41,040 bases of DNA, taken from positions 1 through 41,040 of the forward strand of contig CAYVBZ010000012.1 of the NCBI GenBank assembly GCA_964449835.1, read 5' to 3'. Positions 24,761 through 33,241 of the stretch are shown in pieces. Numbering within the stretch: the first letter of the stretch is position 1; every line of letters starts with the position of its first letter. Origin of the DNA: JABDGC01 sp964449835. Lineage in GTDB: Bacteria > Pseudomonadota > Gammaproteobacteria > DSM-16500. The notes below the pieces were generated by a model. That model was not told where the DNA came from. It saw only the letters and a program-made list of their open reading frames with translations, and did no database searches. The position numbers were made by a program, and so were the translations under genes.

Positions 24761-26275
24761 ATGGAGAAAAGTTATTATTCAAGCGCACCACCATCCTACC
24801 TTCTTCTTTTTCTTATTTATCTAGCCGCTTTTGCTCTCCAAAATCATATTTTTTTGAATTGGGATGTCAGCCTGCTGATGCACACGACTGATCGTATGTT
24901 AAGAGGAGGTCAGTATGGGATTGACTATTTTGACCCGGACCCTCCGATGATTCTTTACCTTTATACACTGCCAGTCTTATTCGCTAAGTTTTTTTCACTG
25001 AGCTACGCCCTGGCCAGTGTTCTTTTTACTTTTGCGCTGACCGTGCTTTCTTTGTTTCTTTGTAATTATTTTTTTAAACGTTTAGAACAAGAATGTGGTC
25101 CAATTTATAAGAGGGCGCTGCTTTTGCCTGTGTTGGCCGCTATTTTTCTTTTTCTGCCTGCTATGAATTTCGCGCAGCGAGAGCATTTTTTATTGATCTT
25201 GGTTTTTCCTTATTTTTTAATAACGGCCTTGCGTCTTCATGGACAAAAGCTTAATCCATGGCTTGCGAGGACCGTTGGGCTTTTGGCAGGCCTGGGTTTT
25301 GCGATCAAACCTTATTTTTATATTTCTTTTGTCTTTCTAGAACTTTACTACTGGCTCCAAAAAGGCAGACTTCCCCAAGCTAAAACAATTCGCAATGAAT
25401 CATGGATGATCGGGACCGTCGCGGTCGTTTATTTAGCCAGCGTTATTTATTTTTATCCAACCTATTTAAACATTGTTTTGCCTACTGCAACCCAATATTA
25501 TTATTCTGGGCTCCAATTCTTGATGCCGCCTAGTTTAGTGTGGACAAACGAATTTTTTCTCTTTTCGCTCATAGCGAGTGGTTTTTACTTTTTTTTACTG
25601 CGCAAGACTGTGGTGCGAACTTTTGAGACGGTCCTCGTTTTAGCGGTGCTTGGCTTTTCTTTAGCTTATGTGCTGCAAAAAACGAACTGGTATTACCATG
25701 TCCTACCGGCTTTTTCTCTCGCTTGCCTCCTTTGGGCCCAAAGTTGGTATCGTTATCTGCTTCGGGACTCCCTGGGGATGGCGGGACTGCTCGCAGTCCT
25801 AGCTCTTTTCTTCCCCCTGCGCGCGATTTATGAGGTCAATGAACTGGCTCTGATATCAAAAGAAAATGGCCCCACTTCTGCTCTCATTCAGCACTTGAAG
25901 GGCTTTGCCCCTGGAAAATCACTGTATTTTTTTTCAGGCTGTGCCTTGCCTTATCCCCTGGTGGATTATTTGAATATCCAAGTAAAACAATTAGCACAAA
26001 CCTATTGGTTTATGCCCGGCATTATTGTGAAAGAAATGAAAGTGAAGGGCAGGGCACAAGCTGATTTGGCAGAAATTCCCGTGTTAAAGAAAATTATAAA
26101 TGATTTTATTGAAAAAAAAGCAGACGTGGTCGTGGTGGACCAGCGCATCAATTGCAACGGGGCGCTTTTTGATTATCTGGCTTATTTTTCACAGAGTACG
26201 CGTTTTAAAGCTGAGTTTGCTAATTATCGTTATGTGGATGGTTACAAAACAATTTCAATTTTCAAAAGAATTTAA
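24761..26275 (+). CDS. GT-C fold membrane glycosyltransferase (GT39/ArnT-like)
   Basis: A 504-residue polytopic membrane protein with about ten to twelve hydrophobic helices and a soluble C-terminal part (~370-504). The first periplasmic loop carries acidic residues (NWDVSLLMHTTDRMLRGGQY, then DYFDPDPPM), the pattern of GT-C enzymes that use polyprenyl-phosphate sugars. It probably transfers a sugar onto lipid, glycan or protein on the periplasmic face. The start has no clear Shine-Dalgarno. Its stop overlaps the stop of the opposing GT2 gene. A GT2 of the dolichyl-phosphate-mannose-synthase type encoded opposite would be the natural supplier of its donor sugar; that is inference. Confidence 0.75.
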   Translation: MEKSYYSSAPPSYLLLFLIYLAAFALQNHIFLNWDVSLLMHTTDRMLRGGQYGIDYFDPDPPMILYLYTLPVLFAKFFSLSYALASVLFTFALTVLSLFLCNYFFKRLEQECGPIYKRALLLPVLAAIFLFLPAMNFAQREHFLLILVFPYFLITALRLHGQKLNPWLARTVGLLAGLGFAIKPYFYISFVFLELYYWLQKGRLPQAKTIRNESWMIGTVAVVYLASVIYFYPTYLNIVLPTATQYYYSGLQFLMPPSLVWTNEFFLFSLIASGFYFFLLRKTVVRTFETVLVLAVLGFSLAYVLQKTNWYYHVLPAFSLACLLWAQSWYRYLLRDSLGMAGLLAVLALFFPLRAIYEVNELALISKENGPTSALIQHLKGFAPGKSLYFFSGCALPYPLVDYLNIQVKQLAQTYWFMPGIIVKEMKVKGRAQADLAEIPVLKKIINDFIEKKADVVVVDQRINCNGALFDYLAYFSQSTRFKAEFANYRYVDGYKTISIFKRI

Positions 26276-26978
26276 GCAGCCAAGCGGAGTTTACAGAGTC
26301 CGAGTAAGTTTCGGAAAATAATGCCTGGCATTTTTTTGAGCTGGTACACTTGCGTGTTGCCGGCAAAGCGTTTTTCATGTTTGATCGGTAACTCCAGCAG
26401 AGTTTTTCTTTTTTTCAGGCAGGCGCCCGCAAAACCCCACCAAAAGCCTTCTTTTAAATAGCTTAGATAGGGCTTAAGTTCTTCAAAGGCTTCGCGGCGG
26501 CGAGAACAAAAGGGCAGCTGGGGTCGTGTAGGGGCGATAAAAATAAAATTTTGTGCGCGACAAAAAACATTTTTGAATAAATGCGACGTATAAAGGGGTC
26601 ACGGCGCGGCTTACGCCAGCCGATGATGAAGTCTGAGTTTTCCCGTTGTCGCCAAAAGTCCGCAAAGTTCTCCGGGGAACATTGCCCGTCGCTGTCAATG
26701 CAAAGGAGATAGTCTCCTTTGGCTGCATGGATGCCATCCAAGACAGCCTTTCCATAGCCTCGGCGATGCTGGACAGAAAGGTCTATGAGCGGATAGCGTT
26801 TGGCAAGTTCAATCAATAATTCCTGGGTGCCATCGGTACTGCCGTCTTCACAAGCGAGAAATTGGGGCCCACAATCCGGAAGCTCTTTTAGCGCCGCATG
26901 CCAGGAAGCGATTACCTGTTCCAAGCTTTGTCGCTCATTGTGAATTGGTAAAATGATCGAGAGGCTGGCTTTGTTCAT
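26272..26978 (-). pseudogene. GT2 glycosyltransferase (DPM1-like), interrupted by one frameshift
   Basis: N-terminal 171 residues are a GT-A fold: ILPIHNERQSLEQV, CEDGSTDGTQ, GYGKAVLDGIHAAKGDYLL with DSDGQ as metal-binding site, then SPLHDPSCPFVL. There the frame shifts, giving a false stop at 26463. In the neighbouring frame the family pattern resumes as REAFEELKPYLSYLKEGFWW and LPIKHEKRFAG, and ends at 26272. One missing base near 26497-26510, in a GCCGCCGCG stretch, explains the break; ~236 residues when repaired. Family members make polyprenyl-phosphate-linked mannose or glucose. The epimerase gene ends 9 bases upstream. Real mutation or assembly error cannot be told apart. Confidence 0.8.
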
Positions 26979-26987
26979 CGCTGTCTC

Positions 26988-27992
26988 CTAGAAGGATGCT
27001 TCGAGGCCTGTTTCGTAGTTCGCGGCGCGGGTTGTTTGCAGGACCTGCTTCCTAATCCAGGCGTACGTTTCTCGAAGTCCCTCCACCAAAGAATGGCTTG
27101 GCGCCCAGCCTAGCATTTTTTTAATCAAGTGATTATCAGAGTTTCGCCCCCGCACACCTAAAGGACCTTCAATGTGCCGCAAAGTCACTTGCTTGCCGGC
27201 TATTTGCATAATAGTTTGCGCTAAATCATTAATAGTGATCATTTCTTCTGAGCCTAAATTCACAGGCCCTGTCCAATCCGAATTCATGAGGCGGCGCAGT
27301 CCTTCAAGACATTCATCAATATATAAAAAAGAGCGGGTCTGCAGACCGTCTCCCCAAATTTCAATACTGCCTTGGGGGGACGCCATCGCGATTTTCCGGC
27401 AAAGGGCAGCCGGGGACTTTTCGCGGCCGTCATTCCAACTGCCTTCCGGGCCGAAAATATTATGGAGACGGGCCAGGCGAACATCCAGGCCATGACAACG
27501 CTGATAGGCCAAATAAAGGCGCTCACTGAATAATTTTTCCCAGCCATATTCGGAATCGGGGGCGGCGGGGTAGGTGGAGTCTTCCGCCGTTTTTGGATTA
27601 TTGGGGTCTTGCTGATTGTATGCAGGGTAAACACAGGCTGAGGAAGTATAAAGAATACGTTTGGCCCTTTTTTTGCGGCAGGCTTCCAGCACGTTCAAAT
27701 TAATCAGAGCTGAACTCGACATCAGATCAGCGTCGTTTACCCCCGTAAAAATAAAACCCGCACCCCCCATGTCCGCCGCCAGTTGATATACTTCGTCAAA
27801 ATCTTTTTCAAAAGCTTGCTCACAAGTCTCAGGATTGCGAAGGTCCCCAATCAAAAAATCATCACTTTTATTTTTTGCATAGGCATCAATCCGAAGATCA
27901 ACCCCTTTCACCCAATGGCCTTCTTTTTTTAAGCGTGCGACCAGATGATGTCCAATAAAACCGTCTGCGCCGCATACCAAAGCTTTTTTCAT
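26988..27992 (-). CDS. NAD-dependent epimerase/dehydratase, GDP-mannose 3,5-epimerase-like
   Basis: A 334-residue extended SDR. Rossmann motif GADGFIGHHL at residues 8-17, TSSACVYP and EYGWEKL (Ser and YxxxK catalytic residues) in the centre, and LAADMGGAGFI, which closely resembles the GDP-mannose 3,5-epimerase signature of plants and bacteria. The likely reaction is epimerisation of a GDP-sugar, though related enzymes act on other nucleotide sugars. AAGGAG lies 6 bases before the ATG. It lies between the methyltransferase (27 bases upstream) and the GT2 gene (9 bases downstream), so the three form an operon that probably builds a modified sugar or glycolipid. Confidence 0.85.
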   Translation of the reverse strand: MKKALVCGADGFIGHHLVARLKKEGHWVKGVDLRIDAYAKNKSDDFLIGDLRNPETCEQAFEKDFDEVYQLAADMGGAGFIFTGVNDADLMSSSALINLNVLEACRKKRAKRILYTSSACVYPAYNQQDPNNPKTAEDSTYPAAPDSEYGWEKLFSERLYLAYQRCHGLDVRLARLHNIFGPEGSWNDGREKSPAALCRKIAMASPQGSIEIWGDGLQTRSFLYIDECLEGLRRLMNSDWTGPVNLGSEEMITINDLAQTIMQIAGKQVTLRHIEGPLGVRGRNSDNHLIKKMLGWAPSHSLVEGLRETYAWIRKQVLQTTRAANYETGLEASF

Positions 27993-28005
27993 TTGATCTC
28001 CTTAT

Positions 28006-28022
28006 GAAGTGGAGGCCCCTTA
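28006..28022. repeat. Half copy of the family A hairpin
   Basis: GAAGTGGAGGCCCCTTA equals the right arm of the 23148-23214 element. There is no left arm. It overlaps the stop codon of the methyltransferase gene. Confidence 0.55.
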
Positions 28023-28886
28023 AAGCGGTTTTTTGGCTACAAAGACTAGATAACGCACTCTGCCTTGCTCAAAGGCATCCCGCATCAGTTTCGCTTGCTT
28101 AGTGAAACGAAAGCCCCGCCAACCACCCATGAGCAAAAGAGATAAAAATGAATACGCATTCACAAGAGAGAGGCCAAGGGCCCAACTTTTTTTGACAAAA
28201 GCAGACCAATCCTGGGTTGAAACAAGCTGAAAATGGTGCAGAGCAAGAAATTCTTGGTATTTCTCGGCAGTTGGCATAGAGGGCAGGTCCAAAGCCAGGC
28301 ATAGTTTTTTATAGTCTTTTGCCAGCTTGCCTTCATATTTTTCCTGGTCTGAGCACCAGGTGGCCAGCATGAATTGCCCGCCTGGTTTGAGAACGCGAAA
28401 GGCCTGTTGGATAAACAGGGCTTTATCAAACATTTGCTCGCAGCTTTCAAGTGACCATACCAGGTCAAAAGCGTTATTTGGCAGGCTGGGCATGGAAAGC
28501 GCGTCTTCCACCAGGAAGGTCAGGTCCTTAAAATGACGCTTTTGTGCTTGCTGTGTTGCAATAGCCGCCTGCCGAGGGCTTAGGGTAATGCCTGTGACTT
28601 CAGCGTTATATTTTTCATGCAAATATAAACTGCTGCCCCCCATCCCACAGCCGGCATCTAAAATTTTACTATCTTGAGTGATGTTTAATTGTTCTAATAT
28701 TTTTTCAATTAGCTTTACTTGAGCTGTTTTTGGGTTTGCTGCGTCGTTTTCTTCAAAATAGCCATGGTGAATATGTTCACCCCAAACCTTGCGCCAGGCC
28801 CCAGAAATTTGGTCCCAAAACTGAGCAATTTGACGAGTGATTTGTTCGCGATGTTGAATGATAGGTTCATCAGTCCTGATAATCAT
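28020..28886 (-). CDS. SAM-dependent methyltransferase (tocopherol/sterol/CFA-like)
   Basis: A 288-residue class I methyltransferase. Residues 25-45 contain WRKVWGEHIHHGYFEEND, a hallmark of gamma-tocopherol-type and cyclopropane-like enzymes. Motif I is ILDAGCGMGGSSLYL (near 75-89), motif II is LVEDALSMPSLPNNAFDLVWS, and motif III follows as RVLKPGGQF. A C-terminal hydrophobic stretch (LGLSLVNAYSFLSLLLMGGW) suggests a lipid-like substrate or membrane contact. It is first in a three-gene operon with the epimerase and GT2. The stop codon coincides with a half hairpin repeat. Substrate unknown. Confidence 0.82.
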   Translation of the reverse strand: MIIRTDEPIIQHREQITRQIAQFWDQISGAWRKVWGEHIHHGYFEENDAANPKTAQVKLIEKILEQLNITQDSKILDAGCGMGGSSLYLHEKYNAEVTGITLSPRQAAIATQQAQKRHFKDLTFLVEDALSMPSLPNNAFDLVWSLESCEQMFDKALFIQQAFRVLKPGGQFMLATWCSDQEKYEGKLAKDYKKLCLALDLPSMPTAEKYQEFLALHHFQLVSTQDWSAFVKKSWALGLSLVNAYSFLSLLLMGGWRGFRFTKQAKLMRDAFEQGRVRYLVFVAKKPL

Positions 28887-28903
28887 AAGCTGTTCTCGTT
28901 ATT

Positions 28904-28973
28904 AGGGGGGGCGTATCTCCACTTGCCACAGCTTAACAGTCAAAAGGACCTGTGGGAAGTGGATACGGCCCTC
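28904..28973. repeat. REP-like hairpin, family A (copy 3)
   Basis: Left arm GTATCTCCACTTGCCACAG and right arm CTGTGGGAAGTGGATAC, flanked by G-rich and C-rich ends. It fills most of the interval between the lyase stop and the methyltransferase start and may separate the two transcripts. Confidence 0.75.
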
Positions 28974-28978
28974 TATAT

Positions 28979-30778
28979 TTATAGGCTTGATCTAACCTCT
29001 GACTTTAGACCGGTGGCCGGATTCACGGGTAGCTGAGCGCTCTCCTGAACGCTCTCCTTTCCCCATTTCCACATTCCTTTGTTGGCTAAAGAATAACCTA
29101 TGCAGAATAGCTCTCCGACTTCCGTCGGCATCGTTTCAAGTTGACCATAGACCTTGATGTTTCCTGAAGCTTGATAGTCCTTGGGGTATCCGCTGACGGC
29201 AATGGCAGATTGAACAAGATCAGTAACAAATTTTTGGGCAAAATCCTTTACCAAGGTATGGACGCCCGTTAAGCAGAGATGAAATCCTTTGGGTTTTTGT
29301 AAATAGTTAAGCTCCCAGCCGCTTTTGGCCATCTCTGCTGCAATATAATGCGCATCTAGAGAAGTACTGCGAAAACCTAACACCGTGTCTTTGGGGTCTC
29401 CGAAAATTTGAATATAATGGGTCAAAGAGAAATTCGATAATTCGATATTGAGGTCCTGCTGAATTTTCTCTCGTAAACAAACAATTTTTTCCGCGGTTTC
29501 TTGAAAATGCTTTAAGCCAAAATAAGCGAAAGTGGCGTAGATGTGGGCCACATTTAAGCCGCTTTTAGATCCTAAGTGGCCGTCGGTTGTATAGAGGCCT
29601 CCTATCCATCCAAGCGCAGGAAAGACAGTGGTAAAGTAGTCTTGGATCAAAGACAGCAGGTCCTCCGGCAATTCATTAAACATTACAATAGAAGAGCCCT
29701 TCGGACATTCGCCATATTTGTGTGTATCTGTTGAAATGGAGGTTACACCTGGAGCTCGAAAATCCCATACAACGGACTCATTCTTCCTAAAATGCTTGTC
29801 CGTCAAACAGGCGTCCACATGAAAAGGGACCTTCTTTTCTTGGGCCAAGTTTCCTAAGTCTTCGATAGGATCGGTGATGCCATACATGAAAGAAGGAGCG
29901 GACCCTACAATGACTGCTGTGTTCTGCGAAATATATTTCCTCATCTTCCGTGCTGATACAGCGCCTGTTTTGGGGTCCACCGGCACAACAATGAGTCTTG
30001 CGCCTGTAATGCCAGCTGCTTTTTCAAAAGCAGCATGCGCGGTGCTGGGCACAACAATTTCAGGCTCGTTAATGCCTTTCTTGCGAGCAGCTTGCACATA
30101 AGCGGACATGGCATGCAGAATGCTGTCGCTTCCTCCATTCGTAATGACACCGAAACCACCGCCATGTAAAAGAGTTTGCATCCACTTGAAAATTTCGCTT
30201 TGCAGTGCGGCGAGCTGTATCCACTTCCCATGCATGAGATTGGATTTTAAATTTTTACTAGAAATCACGCCTAATAATTCTTCTAATTCTCTGGGATACA
30301 CTGCATAGACCGCCCCCGAATCAAAGCCCTCATCAGCTCCTAAAACGAATTGCTTGTCTTCCGCTGGAGCGTTTTCAAAATCATAGGCACAAGCTTTAGG
30401 GTCGATATCGAATTTCTTCAGAATTTCAACTGGAGACAAACCGTCTTCGGGCATTAGTCCTGTCAGTCCCATTTTCTCCCGCTGGTCTTCAATTTTCTTC
30501 TGAAATGGCATTAAACTATCATTTAATTTTTTTCTAACCTTAGCTTGGTTGAAATATTTTGCGCCCTTGTAAAGAAGATCAATTGCATTCTGCTTAATGC
30601 TAATGGTGTGACGCATCCGATATAAAAGGGCCGCTTTTTTATATTGGATATATAAAAAATAAAAAACGGCGAGCAGGGATATAATTTTGTAAATCTGCCG
30701 ATTTTGCAGTCGATGATCAAGCCGTCTCAAAAATCGGTCCACGGTCCTTTCTACTTTTGACAAAAACTTAGGCTGCAT
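28979..30778 (-). CDS. Sphingosine-1-phosphate lyase-like PLP enzyme (effector candidate)
   Basis: A 599-residue PLP-dependent group II decarboxylase-fold protein. Visible: an N-terminal membrane helix (about residues 30-47) as in eukaryotic SPL, substrate/cofactor segments TNGGSDSILHAM and VPSTAHAAFEKAAG, VDACLTD, and STDTHKYGECPKGSS with the Schiff-base lysine at Lys354. SPL cleaves sphingosine-1-phosphate to a fatty aldehyde and phosphoethanolamine. In Legionella a closely similar protein is a type IV secreted effector that alters host sphingolipids. The C-terminal ~25 residues are polar with Glu and Ser, compatible with a translocation signal. Bacteria without sphingolipids have little use for it, so action on the host is the natural inference. 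It has its own intergenic region on both sides. Confidence 0.85.
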   Translation of the reverse strand: MQPKFLSKVERTVDRFLRRLDHRLQNRQIYKIISLLAVFYFLYIQYKKAALLYRMRHTISIKQNAIDLLYKGAKYFNQAKVRKKLNDSLMPFQKKIEDQREKMGLTGLMPEDGLSPVEILKKFDIDPKACAYDFENAPAEDKQFVLGADEGFDSGAVYAVYPRELEELLGVISSKNLKSNLMHGKWIQLAALQSEIFKWMQTLLHGGGFGVITNGGSDSILHAMSAYVQAARKKGINEPEIVVPSTAHAAFEKAAGITGARLIVVPVDPKTGAVSARKMRKYISQNTAVIVGSAPSFMYGITDPIEDLGNLAQEKKVPFHVDACLTDKHFRKNESVVWDFRAPGVTSISTDTHKYGECPKGSSIVMFNELPEDLLSLIQDYFTTVFPALGWIGGLYTTDGHLGSKSGLNVAHIYATFAYFGLKHFQETAEKIVCLREKIQQDLNIELSNFSLTHYIQIFGDPKDTVLGFRSTSLDAHYIAAEMAKSGWELNYLQKPKGFHLCLTGVHTLVKDFAQKFVTDLVQSAIAVSGYPKDYQASGNIKVYGQLETMPTEVGELFCIGYSLANKGMWKWGKESVQESAQLPVNPATGLKSEVRSSL

Positions 30779-30890
30779 CTGCGTCTTCCTTTTACGAGCA
30801 TTTAGGCGGCGGGAAGACTACCATGATTTTAAAGAAAAAAACATGTTTTATATATCTGTTAATATACATAATTTTAGTGACACACTTTGC

Positions 30891-30901
30891 GCCTAATAGG
30901 C
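30891..30901. promoter_or_regulatory. 11-bp palindrome upstream of the TA promoter
   Basis: GCCTAATAGGC, a perfect inverted repeat around a central A, ends 20 bases upstream of the -35 element. It may be an operator for the RHH-type antitoxin; a single site without a second copy is weak evidence. Confidence 0.3.
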
Positions 30902-30921
30902 ACCTTAAGTCTTATAAAAGA

Positions 30922-30949
30922 TTGACAAAAGCCTCGAATATCCTATAAT
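30922..30949 (+). promoter_or_regulatory. Near-consensus sigma-70 promoter giving a probable leaderless mRNA
   Basis: Perfect TTGACA (30922-30927), a 16-base spacer and perfect TATAAT (30944-30949). The expected start of transcription, about 7 bases further, falls on the A of the toxin ATG at 30956. No Shine-Dalgarno fits between. Confidence 0.75.
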
Positions 30950-30955
30950 TGGTTC

Positions 30956-31243
30956 ATGGCACCAGGATACGAGTACAGCATAGAGAAAAGTCGCAAGCTC
31001 AAGGAAGAGCGGGGTATCAGTTTCGAGGAAATTATCTACTACATTGAAAATGGTCACCTGATCGATACCGTCCGTCACCCAAACGAAACAAAATATGCTG
31101 GCCAGTATTTTTATGTGGTTGATGTCGATGGGTACGTTTACTTGGTTCCATTCGTGCGTCAGGGAGATACTATTTTTCTAAAAACAATTTTTCCCAGCCG
31201 AAAACATACGAAGCGTTATTTAAGGGGGAAACCGCAATCATGA
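30956..31243 (+). CDS. BrnT-like / DUF4258-type toxin
   Basis: A 95-residue small basic protein resembling BrnT/RelE-like toxins: SRKLKEERGISFEEIIYYI near residues 11-29, followed by beta strands (YVYLVPFVRQ) and the conserved end TIFLKTIFPSRKHTKRYL. Such toxins cut RNA and are held by a DNA-binding partner. The stop overlaps the start of the partner as ATGA. The ATG appears to coincide with the transcription start, so the mRNA would be leaderless for this first gene, while the antitoxin could initiate by coupling. Family assignment is by pattern only. Confidence 0.72.
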   Translation: MAPGYEYSIEKSRKLKEERGISFEEIIYYIENGHLIDTVRHPNETKYAGQYFYVVDVDGYVYLVPFVRQGDTIFLKTIFPSRKHTKRYLRGKPQS

Positions 31244-31554
31244 GCAAAAAACACATTGATATCGAAAAGCATGAGGATGAAATCCTTAATGACCTTGATA
31301 AGGATGCCTTTATATCGGTAGAAAACGCGAAAGATGAGATGCACATTGCGAAACAGGCCGCCCATAATTTTGTCAAGCGTGACAGCCGTATCAATATTCG
31401 CGTATCGGGGGCAGATCTGAATATTATCCGTAAAATAGCATTTGAAGAAGGGCTACCATATCAGACATTGCTGGCAAGCGTTATCCATAAGTTTGCTACA
31501 GGACGCCTACAGGACAAGGGAGGCTTTTCTAGGAGCAGCGAGCAGGAAAAATAG
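31240..31554 (+). CDS. CopG/RHH-like antitoxin (BrnA-like)
   Basis: A 104-residue partner of the preceding toxin. The acidic N-terminal half (HEDEILNDLDKDAF) probably wraps the basic toxin. The end contains SRINIRVSGADLNIIRKIAF and GLPYQTLLASVIHKFATGRL, the strand-helix-helix pattern of ribbon-helix-helix DNA-binding proteins. Four-base overlap with the toxin gene. Autoregulation of the promoter at 30922 is expected from the family. The 200 bases downstream (31555-31754) hold no supported gene. Confidence 0.75.
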   Translation: MSKKHIDIEKHEDEILNDLDKDAFISVENAKDEMHIAKQAAHNFVKRDSRINIRVSGADLNIIRKIAFEEGLPYQTLLASVIHKFATGRLQDKGGFSRSSEQEK

Positions 31555-31754
31555 ATTTTTGTATGAGTATATTTACATATTGAAAGAGCTTATGCCTGAT
31601 TTTGGATTGAATGGTAGAATTGAGATTGCATATAAAGTCCAAGGATGAGAAAACTGATTCATCGCCAAAAATTCGGATATGTATGTCCTAGTTCCAAAGA
31701 AAAAGTTAATCTGCGCGGAACTGCGGTCGCATCGAGGACTGTTATATGATTGGC

Positions 31755-33116
31755 TTATCGTCGTTTAGTAAATAAATTTTTAGCCAAGCATACCCCACCT
31801 GCTATTCCTATAACAGTCATCATTGAAAAAAAACTCGGATAATGGAATAGAGAAGAAATTTTATTTTTTTCTGGTAAGGGCTGACTTTTACAGGGTAGAG
31901 GTTTCATCGCAGCCGGCTCCGGCTCATCAATCACCGCATCAATTGATGATTTTTGATCTGCACCCCAACGATTTTTGGAGAGATATAACCCCGATAAATA
32001 CTTGATGGTGGATTTATTTTTGTTTTTAGCATAATCATAAAGTCTGCGTCTTAATTTATCCATCGCCCTCTCTTCCGTCACAATAATATGCGGTGGGGCC
32101 CCAAATATTGAGCTACGCATCTTAAATCCGTTCTCACAAATAACCAACTGATTCGTGTAGAGGTCATTAAAAATTTCCGCTAACTTAACGTTATTGCTCA
32201 TATCATGTTTCACTTGTTTGAGTGAATATTCTGCATCCACATAGACAAAATCTTTTTCTGTAATTTGGTCACGTGGAATACTCAAATAATTTGATGTGAC
32301 GATATGATCGGCTTGAAAAGGAAACACAGTAAAATCTGAATGAATATCCCTGTGTAAACTTCTTATTAGTAAGTCTTGGGAATGACCATCATCGTTATCT
32401 TTACAAATATCAACAGACTGAATATATTGCGCACCACCTGCGGTCTCTACAATAAATGTAGAATTACTAGGGATGACAAGTCCATTTTGATTGACACTAA
32501 ATTCGAATTTTTGAGCAGAGCGCCCCGGCGCTGAATTCCACATATCTTCTCTCTGCTGAAAGACAACTGTATTTTCATATTCTTCCCACCAGGTTCCATG
32601 GGCCTTACAGATTGGCTGAATTTTCGGTTCTTCGCCGCATTGTATGTATAACGCTATATTTAATATTACATTATCCGGCGTGACCACAGCCAGGGAGCTT
32701 AACAGTAAATGGGTGTTTTCATGATTATTTTTGGCAATTTCTAGAACATCATCAGTAAATTGACTGTATTGTGAAAAAGACAGCGGTGATCTTGTAAACA
32801 GAGAAAATTCAGGCAGCACTACCCGGGTGATCCGATTCAGTGCGCTCTCTTTAATTTTAAATGTTTCATCCTGCATTTTTTCGCAATGATGGCTTCTATG
32901 ATAGATATTTGCAATGAAGGCAAGTTGTTTAACATAGAGACTCATTCTTTTCAGCGCTGTTTCGACATCGGGATAGCGGCGTTTTCTTTCGCCGGTGGAA
33001 TCATTGCGATCAGGATGCAAAATATAAATATCACGAACATAAATTTTCTGATTGATTTTCTCCTGCCGCAGTGAGAGTTTTCTTCGCAGAGCAAGTTCCT
33101 GTTTAATTTTAATCAT
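31755..33116 (-). CDS. Unknown 453-aa tail-anchored protein, effector candidate
   Basis: No enzymatic family recognised. It is hydrophilic for ~420 residues, with an N-terminal basic segment (KIKQELALRRKLSLRQEKIN), a mixed alpha/beta centre and a Pro/Lys-rich linker (EPEPAAMKPLPCKSQPLPEK). It then ends in one hydrophobic helix (FFSMMTVIGIAGGVCLAKNLF) and a short basic tail TKRR. This C-terminal anchor without a signal peptide is rare in bacterial proteins and common among effectors that insert into host organelle membranes. The gene is monocistronic, with intergenic space on both sides. Start by the ATG at 33116; no strong ribosome site. Confidence 0.65.
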   Translation of the reverse strand: MIKIKQELALRRKLSLRQEKINQKIYVRDIYILHPDRNDSTGERKRRYPDVETALKRMSLYVKQLAFIANIYHRSHHCEKMQDETFKIKESALNRITRVVLPEFSLFTRSPLSFSQYSQFTDDVLEIAKNNHENTHLLLSSLAVVTPDNVILNIALYIQCGEEPKIQPICKAHGTWWEEYENTVVFQQREDMWNSAPGRSAQKFEFSVNQNGLVIPSNSTFIVETAGGAQYIQSVDICKDNDDGHSQDLLIRSLHRDIHSDFTVFPFQADHIVTSNYLSIPRDQITEKDFVYVDAEYSLKQVKHDMSNNVKLAEIFNDLYTNQLVICENGFKMRSSIFGAPPHIIVTEERAMDKLRRRLYDYAKNKNKSTIKYLSGLYLSKNRWGADQKSSIDAVIDEPEPAAMKPLPCKSQPLPEKNKISSLFHYPSFFSMMTVIGIAGGVCLAKNLFTKRR

Positions 33117-33241
33117 AAAACTACACCCCTCTAGCGCTAGTGTTTTAGTGTGATGAGCAAAAATAGGTATGAATCATACAAAAAATATAAAAAATAGTCT
33201 ACGCGGCCAAGGCGGCGGCGTTTCACGCTGAGAAAGGTAAG

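Noticed and set aside
30205..30232. TATCCACTTCCCA inside the lyase gene as another family A repeat
   Set aside because: Only a short arm match, no inverted partner, and it encodes conserved-looking residues GKWIQLAA; probably chance.
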